A stretch of 64,000 nt of DNA, from assembly GCF_017309385.1 (NCBI RefSeq), contig NZ_JAFJMJ010000001.1, positions 3,224,001 to 3,288,000 on the forward strand, written 5' to 3'. A program made the translations under genes and the position numbers. Of the stretch, positions 43,710 through 53,351 are shown piece by piece; the stretch's first letter is position 1; each line of letters opens with the position of its first letter. This stretch comes from Amycolatopsis sp. 195334CR. Lineage in GTDB: Bacteria > Actinomycetota > Actinomycetes > Mycobacteriales > Pseudonocardiaceae. Below the pieces are notes generated by a model. The model did no database searches. It was given only the letters and a program-made list of their open reading frames with translations, and was not told the DNA's origin.

Positions 43710-45278
43710 TCAGGCCGGGTTGAGCGCGGGCACCCGGTCCTCGACCACGAAGCTGGCCGCGGTGCTGACCGGGGCGTCCGGCTTGGTCACGTACGGCAGC
43801 ACGCGGTAGTCGGCGCGCAGCTCGTCCGCGGTGAACCGGGTGCGGATGTACCCGCGGCGGTTGCGGTGGAACTTGACGTGCGGGTTCTCGTCGAGCACCG
43901 CCTGGTTCGGGTCGTCGTTGCCGTCGCGGCCGCTGGTGATCGAGGTGGTGACCAGCTCGACGCCGACGCCCTTGGAGTCCGGCCGGCCGTAGGTCTCCTT
44001 GATCTCGGCCGCCCAGTGCCGGTGGACGTCGCCGGTGAGCACGACGCCGTTGCGGACCGCCGAGTCGCCCATCGCGGTGGCGATGCGGTCGCGGTTGACC
44101 TTGTAGCCGTCCCAGGCGTCCATGTTGTAGCCCTCGGCCGCGCCGGGGGTCAGGTCGATCTGGGCGAAGAACACCTGCTGGCCGAGGACATCCCAGCGGG
44201 CGCGCGAGGCGTTGAACCCGTCGACGATCCACTTCTCCTGCTCGGCGCCGGTGATCGACCTGGTCGGGGCGAGGCGCTCGGCGCAGTTGGCCTTCACGCC
44301 GTCGCCGCAGGCCTGGTTGTCGCGGTACTGGCGGGTGTCGAGCATGTGGAAGGTGGCCAGGTCGCCCCAGGCCAGGCGGCGGTAGAGGCGCATGTCGATG
44401 CCGTTGGGGCGGGCGGTGCGGCGCAGCGGCATGTTCTCGTAGTAGGCCTGGAAGGCGGCCTTGCGCCGGGCGAGGAAGGCTTCGCCGGGGGTCTGCGAGG
44501 AGTCCTCGGGGACCTCGTCGGCCCAGTTGTTCTCCGTCTCGTGGTCGTCCCAGACCACCAGCCAGGGCGCGGTCGCGTGCGCGAGCTGCAGGTCGGGGTC
44601 GGTTTTGTACTGGCCGTGGCGGAGGCGGTAGTCGGCGAGCTTGACCGTCTCCGGGCCGACGACCTTGCGGACCTCGTTGGTGCCGGCGGCGTACTCGTAC
44701 TGGTAGTCGCCGAGGTGCAGGATCAGGCCCGGCTCGTCCTGGGCGAGGTGGCGGTAGGCGGTGAAGTAGCCCTGGCCGTAGTGGGAGCAGCTGGCGAAGC
44801 ACATGGTCAGGTCGGTCATCTGGCCCGGCGCGGGCGCGGTGCGGGTGCGGCCGACCGGGGAGATCTCGGAGCCGGCGCGGAAGCGGTAGAAGTACTCCGT
44901 GCCGGGGGCGAGGCCGTCGGCCTCGACGTGCACGCTGTGCGCCGCGTCGGGGCTGGCCCAGGTGCGGCCGCCCCGGACGAGGTCGGTGAACTTCTCGTCC
45001 TTGGCGATCTGCCACTCGACGACCTGGCCGCGGGCGGGCATGCCGCCGAGGCCGTCCTCGGCGAGCGGGTTCTTGGCGAGGCGGGTCCAGAGCACGACGC
45101 TGTCGGGGTACGGGTCGCCGGAGGCGACGCCGAGGGTGAACACCTCGCCGGGGGCGGCGAGGCCCGCGCCGGCGGAGGTGGTCGCGCGGGCGAGTCCGGA
45201 GGCGCCGAGCGCGGCCAGGCCGAGCGCGCCGGCGCCGCCGAGCAGGACGGAACGCCGGGAGGGGGTGCTCATCGACAC
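43710..45278 (-). CDS. phoD: Alkaline phosphatase D family protein, Tat exported
   Basis: A 522-residue PhoD. GTG 45278 has GAGGAG five bases upstream (preferred over ATG 45272). Twin-arginine signal SRRSVLLGG, then an N-terminal fibronectin-like domain (to about 150) and a metallophosphatase domain with LHLGDYQYEY, WDDHETENNW and LTGDVHRHW supplying Fe/Ca ligands. It releases phosphate from phosphodiesters outside the cell. Probably monocistronic; PHO control cannot be shown here. Confidence 0.93.
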   Translation of the reverse strand: MSMSTPSRRSVLLGGAGALGLAALGASGLARATTSAGAGLAAPGEVFTLGVASGDPYPDSVVLWTRLAKNPLAEDGLGGMPARGQVVEWQIAKDEKFTDLVRGGRTWASPDAAHSVHVEADGLAPGTEYFYRFRAGSEISPVGRTRTAPAPGQMTDLTMCFASCSHYGQGYFTAYRHLAQDEPGLILHLGDYQYEYAAGTNEVRKVVGPETVKLADYRLRHGQYKTDPDLQLAHATAPWLVVWDDHETENNWADEVPEDSSQTPGEAFLARRKAAFQAYYENMPLRRTARPNGIDMRLYRRLAWGDLATFHMLDTRQYRDNQACGDGVKANCAERLAPTRSITGAEQEKWIVDGFNASRARWDVLGQQVFFAQIDLTPGAAEGYNMDAWDGYKVNRDRIATAMGDSAVRNGVVLTGDVHRHWAAEIKETYGRPDSKGVGVELVTTSITSGRDGNDDPNQAVLDENPHVKFHRNRRGYIRTRFTADELRADYRVLPYVTKPDAPVSTAASFVVEDRVPALNPA

Positions 45279-45455
45279 GATGACTCCTCAACAAGGTGGT
45301 GGGAACCGGCTGTCGCCCCCGATCGCACTGCGCCCGCGTCGAACGGGACAACCGTCCGGGATGACCACTCCGTGAATTCCTTTCGCGTCCGGCCGGAACA
45401 ACGGGGCCGGTCAGCGAGTTGCACGGGGAGGTGGGCCACGTCAAGTGGACCCTCC

Positions 45456-45485
45456 TTGCGCGACTAGCACTCACGTGGCTAGAGT
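45456..45485 (+). promoter_or_regulatory. Candidate groES promoter overlapping CIRCE
   Basis: TTGCGC at 45456-45461 and TAGAGT at 45480-45485 are 18 bases apart. The -10 lies in the CIRCE operator, so HrcA binding would block it. Confidence 0.45.
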
Positions 45486-45490
45486 GCTAA
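45464..45490 (+). promoter_or_regulatory. CIRCE operator (HrcA site)
   Basis: CTAGCACTC (45464-45472), nine bases, GAGTGCTAA (45482-45490). One base differs from the consensus TTAGCACTC. It is about 107 bases before groES and shows HrcA control of groES-groEL1. Confidence 0.93.
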
Positions 45491-45596
45491 TTGCACGGCA
45501 CCGCACACGCCCCGGCACCCGCGACGGCGGGGGTGGTAGGAGTCGTAAACCTTCAAACCTGCCAACGCTTTCTTCCGACCCGTGGAGGTCAACCCG

Positions 45597-45890
45597 GTGA
45601 GCGTGAACATCAAACCGCTCGAGGACAAGATCGTTGTCCAGACGAGTGAGGCCGAGGAGACCACGGCCTCCGGTCTGGTCATCCCCGACACCGCCAAGGA
45701 GAAGCCCCAGGAGGGCAAGGTTCTGGCCGTTGGCCCGGGCCGCATCGACGACAAGGGCAACCGCGTCCCGGTGGACGTCAAGGAAGGCGACGTCGTCATC
45801 TACTCCAAGTACGGCGGTACCGAGGTCAAGTACAACGGCGAGGACTACCTGATCCTCTCCGCCCGCGACGTGCTGGCCGTCATCAACTGA
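45597..45890 (+). CDS. groES: Co-chaperonin GroES
   Basis: A 97-residue GroES ([37 protein letters not shown]). GTG 45597 after GGAGG at 45584-45588. It caps the GroEL ring. The 318-bp gap to phoD holds the CIRCE operator and promoter. Confidence 0.97.
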   Translation: MSVNIKPLEDKIVVQTSEAEETTASGLVIPDTAKEKPQEGKVLAVGPGRIDDKGNRVPVDVKEGDVVIYSKYGGTEVKYNGEDYLILSARDVLAVIN

Positions 45891-45976
45891 CGTCCGCTCT
45901 GCAGCGCATGACGCCCCGGGGCCCCGATTGCCGGGGAGCCGGGGCGTCCGTGCGTTCTAACCACTTCGAAAGGTAA

Positions 45977-47605
<1,629 letters not shown>

Positions 47606-47624
47606 GCACCACCAGCAGTACCGA

Positions 47625-47662
47625 AAGGGGCGGCACCCACGCGGGTGCCGCCCCTTCTTTTT
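47625..47662 (+). terminator. Terminator of groES-groEL1
   Basis: AAGGGGCGGCACCC (47625-47638) pairs perfectly with GGGTGCCGCCCCTT (47643-47656) across a 4-base loop, followed by TCTTTTT-type sequence. A strong Rho-independent terminator. Confidence 0.95.
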
Positions 47663-47678
47663 GTCCGCTTTGCCCCGA

Positions 47679-47704
47679 ACCTGCTTTAGCCCGCAGAAGC
47701 CGGT
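47679..47704 (+). repeat. 26-bp palindromic element after groEL1
   Basis: Two changes (T to A at position 10, A to C at 23). Sits between the groEL1 terminator and the convergent SDR gene. Confidence 0.95.
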
Positions 47705-47712
47705 TCCGCTGG

Positions 47713-48453
47713 TCAGGCGTTGGTGCCGGAGTCGATGGTGACGGCCGAGCCGGTGAGGAAGCGGCCCGCGTCCCCGGCCAGGTGGGCGACCGTGGCGGCG
47801 ATGTCCCCGGCCGCCATGAACTCCCCGTACGCCGAGAGCTCCCGCTGCCCGCCGGCGTGGTCGCCGTTCGCCGGGTTCATGTCGGTGTCGGTCGAGCCCG
47901 GCTGCACCAGCACCGCGGCGATGCCCCGCGGCCCGAGGTCCCGCGCCAGCCCCCTGGTCAGCCCCAGCAGCGCGGACTTGCTCGCCGAGTACAGGCTCAG
48001 CCCCGGCCACGGCACCCGCTCGGCCAGGTTGCTGCCGATGGTCAGGATCCGGCCGCCCTCGCCCATGTGCTTCAGCGCCGCCTGCGCCGCCACGAAGACC
48101 GCCCGCACGTGCACCGCGAAGGTGTGGTCGATCTGCTCGACGCTGACCTCCTCGATGGTCGCGGTCGGGAAGATGCCCGCGTTGTTCACCAGGATGTCCA
48201 GCCCGCCGAGCGCTTCGGCGGCCTGGTCGACGGCGGCGGCCAGCGCCACCGGGTCGGCGCTGTCGGCCTGGATGGCGAGGCTCTTGCGGCCCAGTCCCTC
48301 GATCGCCGTGGCCACCGAGGCCGCCCGGTCCGCCGCGCTGGTGTAGGTCACCGCCACGTTCGCGCCCTCGGCCGCCAGCCGGGTGGCGATCGCCGCGCCG
48401 ATGCCCCGGCTGCCCCCGGTGACCAGTGCCGTGCGCCCGTCCAGAGTGCTCAT
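47713..48453 (-). CDS. Short-chain dehydrogenase/reductase
   Basis: A 246-residue classical SDR. TGGSRGIG (12-19) binds the cofactor, NNAG follows, and Ser141, Tyr155 and Lys159 (YSASK) form the active site. FabG-like in length, but substrate unknown. It is divergent from a TetR gene with two shared operator-like palindromes, so it is probably induced by that regulator's ligand. Confidence 0.9.
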   Translation of the reverse strand: MSTLDGRTALVTGGSRGIGAAIATRLAAEGANVAVTYTSAADRAASVATAIEGLGRKSLAIQADSADPVALAAAVDQAAEALGGLDILVNNAGIFPTATIEEVSVEQIDHTFAVHVRAVFVAAQAALKHMGEGGRILTIGSNLAERVPWPGLSLYSASKSALLGLTRGLARDLGPRGIAAVLVQPGSTDTDMNPANGDHAGGQRELSAYGEFMAAGDIAATVAHLAGDAGRFLTGSAVTIDSGTNA

Positions 48454-48467
48454 GCCCGCTCCTATTC

Positions 48468-48535
48468 TGTATCGATCGCTACATAAAACCGGCGCGTAGG
48501 ATGAGGCGTCAAGGGTTTTTGTATCGCTTGTTACA
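48468..48535. promoter_or_regulatory. Two TetR operator candidates
   Basis: TGTATCGATCGCTACA (48468-48483) and TGTATCGCTTGTTACA (48520-48535) share TGTATCG at the left end and TACA at the right. They lie 52 bases apart, start to start, in the SDR-TetR divergent promoter. Confidence 0.75.
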
Positions 48536-48546
48536 GAAGGTGGTTC

Positions 48547-49158
48547 ATGTCACCACGTGGCCGTCCGCGCGCGTTCGACCGGGACGCCGCGCTGCGCGAA
48601 GCCATGTACGTCTTCTGGCGGCGTGGTTACGAGGGCGCCTCGATCGGCGACCTGACCGCGGCGATGGGCATCAACTCACCCAGCCTCTACGCCGCGTTCA
48701 GCTGCAAGGAAGCGCTGTTCCGGGAGGCCGTCGAGCTGTACGGCCGCACCCACGGCGGGCTCACCGGCCGCGCGCTCGCGGAGGAGCCGACCGCGCGTGG
48801 GGCGATCGAGCGCATGCTGCGGGACAACGCGCGCGCGTTCACCGAGCCGGAGCTGCCGTCGGGCTGCATGGTGGTGCACGCGGCGACCAACTTCGCGGTG
48901 GCCAACCAGGGGGTGCACGACTTCCTGGTGGAACAGCGCCGCGACAACCACCGGTCCATCCTGGACCGCATCCGCCGTGGACAGTCCGAAGGTGACATCG
49001 CCGAGGAGGCGGATGCCGATGCCATGGCGCTGTTCTACGAGACAGTCCTCTATGGACTTTCCGTGCAGGCGCGGGACGGGGTGGGCGCGGGCGAGCTGAA
49101 GTCCGTGGTGGACTCCGCGATGCTGGCCTGGCCCGCGTTCGCGGCCGCCCGGAAATGA
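48547..49158 (+). CDS. TetR-family transcriptional regulator
   Basis: A 203-residue regulator. N-terminal helix-turn-helix (REAMYVFWRRGYEGASIGDLTAAMGINSPSLYAAF, key SIGDLTAAMG and SPSLYAAF) and a C-terminal ligand domain of the AcrR/YdeS-like kind (SGCMVVHAATN). ATG 48547 is 11 bases after the second operator candidate, so autoregulation is likely. Contains an SILD-coding GTCCA-N3-TGGAC match at 48954-48966. Confidence 0.92.
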   Translation: MSPRGRPRAFDRDAALREAMYVFWRRGYEGASIGDLTAAMGINSPSLYAAFSCKEALFREAVELYGRTHGGLTGRALAEEPTARGAIERMLRDNARAFTEPELPSGCMVVHAATNFAVANQGVHDFLVEQRRDNHRSILDRIRRGQSEGDIAEEADADAMALFYETVLYGLSVQARDGVGAGELKSVVDSAMLAWPAFAAARK

Positions 49159-49160
49159 CG

Positions 49161-49190
49161 AAGGCGCTTCCCGGTGGCGGGAAGCGCCTT
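49161..49190. terminator. Bidirectional terminator between TetR and whiB3
   Basis: AAGGCGCTTCCC (49161-49172) and GGGAAGCGCCTT (49179-49190) pair perfectly around a 6-base loop. Confidence 0.9.
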
Positions 49191-49204
49191 CACCGGGGTG
49201 CGGC

Positions 49205-49507
49205 TCAGGTGCTGGACAGGCTCAGCGAGCGCTTGCCCGCCTTGATGATGTTCTCGCGTTCGGATTCCGAGAGCCCGCCCCAGATCCCGTACGGTTCGTG
49301 CACGGCCAGCGCGTGCCTGCGGCACATCTCCAGCACCGGGCAGGCCTGGCAGATAGCCTTCGCCTTGGCTTCTCGTCTGGCCCTCGCCGGGCCTCGTTCC
49401 CCGTCGGGGTGGAAGAAGGAGCCGCTGTCCATCCCCCGGCACGACCCCTCGAGTTGCCAGTCCCACACATCGGCGTTGGGGCCAGGGAGCCTGCGCGTGT
49501 CTGCCAT
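49205..49507 (-). CDS. whiB3: WhiB-family iron-sulfur regulator (WhiB3-like)
   Basis: A 100-residue Wbl protein with four iron-sulfur ligands, Cys23, Cys53, Cys56 and Cys62 (CQACPVLEMC), the GIWGG turn (74-78) and a basic C-terminus (KAGKRS). Wbl proteins bind the primary sigma factor and sense redox or NO. Its place between groEL1 and sigD is the place of whiB3 in mycobacteria, which supports the name. GGAGG lies before ATG 49507. Confidence 0.9.
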   Translation of the reverse strand: MADTRRLPGPNADVWDWQLEGSCRGMDSGSFFHPDGERGPARARREAKAKAICQACPVLEMCRRHALAVHEPYGIWGGLSESERENIIKAGKRSLSLSST

Positions 49508-49593
49508 CGTGACCGCCTCCGCTATCCGGGATTTCGCCGCCGGAATCCGCAGTTCCTACAACGCTCGCTACTCCATTCGGTGCAACGGGCGTA

Positions 49594-49622
49594 ACGTTAG
49601 AAGCGCGCCAATACTTGTTCAA
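49594..49622 (-). promoter_or_regulatory. Candidate whiB3 promoter
   Basis: On the minus strand TTGAAC (49622-49617) and TAACGT (49599-49594) are 17 bases apart, matching the housekeeping consensus. About 87 bases upstream of the whiB3 start. Confidence 0.55.
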
Positions 49623-49722
49623 GAGATCCGGCCTGATTCAGCCGTTAGGCATCCCCCGGATGTGTGAGTGACCGCACAGCTCCGGCTTGCCACCCCTCTG
49701 ACCGGCCGGGATATTGGGGCGA

Positions 49723-50739
49723 GTGGGATCCGAGGGCGACTTAGGTCACGCGGCAGGCCAACTGGTGGCGCCTGCCGCGGCTGAGCCCGATCCCGGCGAA
49801 CCCAGCCTCCCCGTCGCCTCGGTCGCGCGCCGACTCGGCGTCGCTCCGGCCACGCTCCGGACGTGGGACCGGCGGTACGGGCTCGGGCCCAGCCGTCACG
49901 TCGGCGGGCGGCACCGGCGCTACGGTCCCGCCGACATCGGCCGCCTCGAACTGATGCAGCAGGCGCTGCTGCGGGGCACGTCCACCGCCGAAGCCGCGCG
50001 GTACGCGCTGGAGCGCATGCCGAAGGCCGCCGAAGCGGCGCCGGCCACGTCGCTGCGGATCGACACCCCCGACGGGCACCTGCTTTTGCCCGCGGAAGCA
50101 GGTGAGCCGGGGCAGTCGCGGCTGGCGCGGCGGCTCAGCACGGCCGCGCTGGCGCTCGACTCGCGGGCGGTGCAGCGCACGCTCGCCGACGTGATCGAGG
50201 GGGCGGGGGTGCTCTCGGCGTGGTCGGGGGTGATCCAGCCGGTGCTGGCCGCGCTCGGCGACCGGTGGCGCGGCGGCGGCGCGTCGGCCGGGGCGGAGGT
50301 CGAGTACCTGCTCGCCGACGCCGTGCTCGCCGCGCTGATCCGCGCGACGCCGGTGCTCGACGAGCCGCGGAACCACCGGCCGGTGCTGCTCGCGAGCGTG
50401 CCGGAGGAGCGGGACGGGCTGGCGCTGTACGCGCTCGCGGCGGAACTGGCCTGCCGGGGCGTCGGCACGCAGCTGTTCGCCACGCCTTTGCCCGCGGAAG
50501 TGCTCGCGGTGGCCGTGCGGCGGGGTGCGCCGGCGGCGGTGGTGCTGTGGGCGCGGCGGGCCGGGGTGGCGGACGCGCGGCTGTTCTCGCGGGTGGCGCG
50601 CGGGCGGCAGCGGAGCCGCCTGTTCGCGTGCGGGCCGGGGTGGGACGCGGCGGCGTTGCCGTCGAAGGTCGAACTGCTCGCCGACCTGTCCGCGGCGGTC
50701 GACCGGGTCGAGTACGTGCTGCTCGGTCCGCGAGACTGA
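49723..50739 (+). CDS. MerR-family regulator with C-terminal B12-binding-like domain
   Basis: About 338 residues from GTG 49723 (TTG 49714 is an alternative). The HTH is SVARRLGVAPATLRTWDRRYGLGPSRHVGGRHRRY (key LRTWDRRYG), followed by a helical domain and a Rossmann-like domain as in CarH/BldC-clan light or vitamin B12 regulators, but the B12 ligand motif ExxH-type His was not found. A palindromic element (50078-50103, one change) is read as HLLLPAEAG in the linker between the DNA-binding and helical domains. Confidence 0.82.
   Translation: MGSEGDLGHAAGQLVAPAAAEPDPGEPSLPVASVARRLGVAPATLRTWDRRYGLGPSRHVGGRHRRYGPADIGRLELMQQALLRGTSTAEAARYALERMPKAAEAAPATSLRIDTPDGHLLLPAEAGEPGQSRLARRLSTAALALDSRAVQRTLADVIEGAGVLSAWSGVIQPVLAALGDRWRGGGASAGAEVEYLLADAVLAALIRATPVLDEPRNHRPVLLASVPEERDGLALYALAAELACRGVGTQLFATPLPAEVLAVAVRRGAPAAVVLWARRAGVADARLFSRVARGRQRSRLFACGPGWDAAALPSKVELLADLSAAVDRVEYVLLGPRD
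50078..50103 (+). repeat. 26-bp palindromic element in the MerR gene
   Basis: One change. Read in frame as LLLPAEAG in an interdomain linker. Confidence 0.95.
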
Positions 50740-50743
50740 CCGG

Positions 50744-51694
50744 GTGGAGGAACTGCTGCGTCAGGCCGCCTTCGGCGACGACCCGGGTGCGGGGCGGCTT
50801 CTGCGGGGAAAAGCAGGTTCGGGGCGGGAGCGGTTGCTGGCCGGGATTCTGGCTGGGGCCGAGGGCCGGTATGCGACCGCGGCGACGCTGTTCCAGCAGC
50901 TCATGCGGGGTGGGGACCGGGTTCTCGCGGCCCATGCGGCGGCTGGGTTCGCGGCGCATCGGCGGCAGTTGGGTGGGCATGGGGCTGCTCTGCGTTTCGA
51001 TGGTCTGGCGGTGGCTTGGGCCACTACTGATCTTGGAAAGTGTGGGCCGCGGGGTTCGGGCGGGCTGGGCGCGGATGAGTTGGATGCGGACGGGCTGGAT
51101 GCCGAGGGGGCACTGGTCGATGGGCTGCTCGGCCTGGCCGCCGACAACCTCGGCCTGGGCCGCCTGCGGGCTGCTCGGCTTCTGCGGGCAAAAGCAGGTC
51201 GGCTCCTGGCGGCAGGGGAGGCGTCGTCGGGCGAGCGGGTCGGCGGGGAGCGGCGTTTGCCCGCAGAAGCACGCTCAAGAGGCTGGAGGGGGCGCATCCG
51301 GGCCGGTTGGATCGGGGCGGAGATCGAGTTGGCCGCCGGCAACGCTCAAGCCGCCCTCCCGCCCGCCGAGCAAGCTGCCGAGCTCGCCCGCGCGTGCGGA
51401 GCCGTGCGCCACGGGATCAAGTCGGATCTGGTGCTCGCCGCGGCGCTCACCGCTGCGGGCGATTCCGCTGGGCGGGAGCGGGCACTCGATCTGGTCCGAA
51501 ACGCCCGGTTGGCCGCCGAGAAATATGAACTTCGCTCACTTATCTGGCCCGCCGCCCTCATTTCCGCGGATTTGGTTCCTGCTAATGGCCATCTGCATCG
51601 ATCCAGAGCGGATACAGTGTTGCACGCAGTGTTACTACGCGCAGACCCTGGGGGGAGGCGGCTTGCACGGGAATCACCCTGGGTGCCGGTGTAG
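50744..51694 (+). CDS. Hypothetical helical-repeat protein between MerR and BldM-like genes
   Basis: About 316 residues from GTG 50744, four bases after the MerR stop. Ala/Leu/Arg-rich helices in TPR-like order (LLAGILAGAEGRYATAATLFQQLM; AAHAAAGFAAHRRQ; AAEQAAELARACGAVRHGIKSDLVLAAALTAAGD). Three palindromic elements are in frame: RLLRGKAG (50793), RLLRAKAG (51174) and RLPAEAR (51249), so roughly 8 percent of the protein derives from them. No family recognised; probably a regulatory partner of the surrounding developmental regulators. Confidence 0.6.
   Translation: MEELLRQAAFGDDPGAGRLLRGKAGSGRERLLAGILAGAEGRYATAATLFQQLMRGGDRVLAAHAAAGFAAHRRQLGGHGAALRFDGLAVAWATTDLGKCGPRGSGGLGADELDADGLDAEGALVDGLLGLAADNLGLGRLRAARLLRAKAGRLLAAGEASSGERVGGERRLPAEARSRGWRGRIRAGWIGAEIELAAGNAQAALPPAEQAAELARACGAVRHGIKSDLVLAAALTAAGDSAGRERALDLVRNARLAAEKYELRSLIWPAALISADLVPANGHLHRSRADTVLHAVLLRADPGGRRLARESPWVPV
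50793..50818 (+). repeat. 26-bp palindromic element in the helical-repeat gene, copy 1
   Basis: Reverse orientation, four changes; read as RLLRGKAG. Confidence 0.85.
51174..51199 (+). repeat. 26-bp palindromic element in the helical-repeat gene, copy 2
   Basis: Reverse orientation, three changes, all in the outer left arm; read as RLLRAKAG. Confidence 0.9.
51249..51274 (+). repeat. 26-bp palindromic element in the helical-repeat gene, copy 3
   Basis: Forward orientation, five changes; the core TTTGCCCGCAGAAGCA is intact. Read as RLPAEAR. Confidence 0.65.
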
Positions 51695-51856
51695 CCCCGG
51701 AGTAGGCGGAAGCGGCTCCGATGGCTCGACCGCGCACACCGATACCGACATCCGGGCTAGGGCATTTCAAAAAAAGCCACCGGATCGTGTCAAGGTGGGG
51801 CCTAAAGCGTCCGATAGGGGATATGGAATGTCACCCGGCTGCAGGAAGGAAACCCC

Positions 51857-52453
51857 GTGACGACGGTCTTGATCTGCGACGACCGACGCAGTGTCCGCGA
51901 AGGGCTTACTCGCGTGATGTCTGCTGTTCCAGGGGTCAGTCGCATCGACTGCGTAGCGCACGGTGACGAGTTGCTGGCCAGGTACTCCCGGCAGCCGGTG
52001 GACGTCGTGCTCGTCGGTACCCAGCGCGCGGTGCCGACCGGGGTGGAGGCCACCCGACGGCTCGTCTCCGCGAACCCCCAGGCGAACGTCATCGTGTTCG
52101 GCGCCCCCGACGACGCGGGCAGCATCGCCGCCGCGATCGCCGGCGGGGCCCGCGGCTACCTCCGGTGGGACGCGTCCCGTCCGGAACTCGTCGCCGCACT
52201 GGCCCACACCCTCGCCAGCACCTCGGTACCGGCGCCCCGTCAGCCGTCGGACCCCGGCGTCCAGCTGACCGAGCGCGAACTCCAGGTCCTGCGCGGGATG
52301 AGCCAGGGCAAGAGCAACGGGCAGATCGGCCGCGAGCTGTACCTTTCCGAAGACACCGTGAAGACCCACGCCCGCCGGCTGTTCCGCAAGCTCGGCGTGC
52401 GCGACCGCGCCCAGGCCGTCGCCCACGGCTTCCGTCGCGGTCTGGTCTCCTGA
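51857..52453 (+). CDS. Atypical LuxR/FixJ response regulator (BldM-like)
   Basis: A 198-residue regulator. The receiver keeps Asp8-Asp9 but has Gly54 where the phosphoacceptor Asp should be (VVLVGTQR). The C-terminal LuxR helix-turn-helix (TERELQVLRGMSQGKSN, YLSEDTVKTHARRLFRKLG) is canonical. Size, missing Asp and position before a sigma factor and guaB match Streptomyces BldM, which acts unphosphorylated in sporulation. GTG 51857 after AGGAAGG. Confidence 0.85.
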   Translation: MTTVLICDDRRSVREGLTRVMSAVPGVSRIDCVAHGDELLARYSRQPVDVVLVGTQRAVPTGVEATRRLVSANPQANVIVFGAPDDAGSIAAAIAGGARGYLRWDASRPELVAALAHTLASTSVPAPRQPSDPGVQLTERELQVLRGMSQGKSNGQIGRELYLSEDTVKTHARRLFRKLGVRDRAQAVAHGFRRGLVS

Positions 52454-52506
52454 GTAGCTCTGACCAGCTCGAACGCTCGACCTCCCCACCCCACCGGGTC
52501 ACCTGC

Positions 52507-52550
52507 TGTCCGGCTCCTCCTTCCATCCAGTGGAGGACGCCGGACATTTT
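52507..52550 (+). terminator. Terminator of the BldM-like gene
   Basis: TGTCCGGC (52507-52514) pairs with GCCGGACA (52539-52546), and TCCTCC with GGAGGA inside, followed by TTTT. The remaining 170 bases to sigD show no other clear element; they should hold its promoter. Confidence 0.88.
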
Positions 52551-52721
52551 GTGCTCAGCTGTAACACCACCCGGTCCGGACCCGTTGTAAGTTGTTGAAA
52601 ATTGAAGGACCGGGATGCTGAAAATCCGGCCGCGCCCCGCGAGGCGCGCCGAGAACGACCGTGAGCAAGCGCCAGCGGTGCCGGACGGTACGGTGGGTGT
52701 CACCGGCGTGAGGGATGACGA

Positions 52722-53351
52722 ATGCCGCACGCCGGGCTCTTTGCACGCCTAGACGTAACACCGGGACTGTTGTCTGCGATGGCCAATGTGGGGGATGGAC
52801 TGGACGAGCCAGTCGCCGCCGCTGTCGAGGGAGACCCCCAGGCAGTAGAGCGGCTGCTGGCCGCTATCCGTCCCCTTGTGGTGCGGTACTGCCGCGCCCG
52901 AGTCGGCAGGCAGGAACGTTCGTTCGCTTCGGCGGACGATGTCGCGCAGGAGGTGTGTCTCGCGGTGCTCACGGCATTGCCCTCGTACCGTGATCAGGGG
53001 CGCCCCTTCCTGGCGTTCGTGTACGGGATCGCCCAGCACAAGGTGGCCGACGCGCACCGCGCGGCCGCCCGCAACCGAGCCGAGCCGGTGGCCGAGGTCC
53101 CGGACGAGGTCGAAGGCGGCGTCGGCCCGGAACAGCGCGCCCTCCAGGGCGAGCTGAACCAGCGCATGGCGCAACTCCTGCAGGTCCTGCCCGACAAACA
53201 ACGTGAGATCGTCGTCCTGCGCGTGGTCGTGGGGCTGTCCGCCGAGGAGACCGCCGAAGCGGTGGGCTCCACGCCGGGCGCGGTCCGCGTGGCCCAGCAC
53301 CGCGCGCTCGCGCGGCTCCGCAAGGTACTGGCCGCTGAGGAGGTGGTCTGA
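52722..53351 (+). CDS. sigD: RNA polymerase sigma factor SigD (ECF)
   Basis: A 209-residue ECF sigma. Region 2 (RPLVVRYCRARVG, SADDVAQEVCLAVLTALP, FLAFVYGIAQHKVADAHR) and region 4 (LPDKQREIVVLRVVVGLSAEETAEAVGSTPGAVRVAQHRAL) match mycobacterial SigD closely. ATG 52722 after GAGGGA; ATG 52779 is a shorter option. The gene abuts rsdA, its anti-sigma factor. Confidence 0.93.
   Translation: MPHAGLFARLDVTPGLLSAMANVGDGLDEPVAAAVEGDPQAVERLLAAIRPLVVRYCRARVGRQERSFASADDVAQEVCLAVLTALPSYRDQGRPFLAFVYGIAQHKVADAHRAAARNRAEPVAEVPDEVEGGVGPEQRALQGELNQRMAQLLQVLPDKQREIVVLRVVVGLSAEETAEAVGSTPGAVRVAQHRALARLRKVLAAEEVV

Noticed and set aside
50484..50509. CCTTTGCCCGCGGAAG in the MerR gene resembling the palindrome
   Set aside because: Short core match only; LPAEV peptide is compatible with ordinary sequence.
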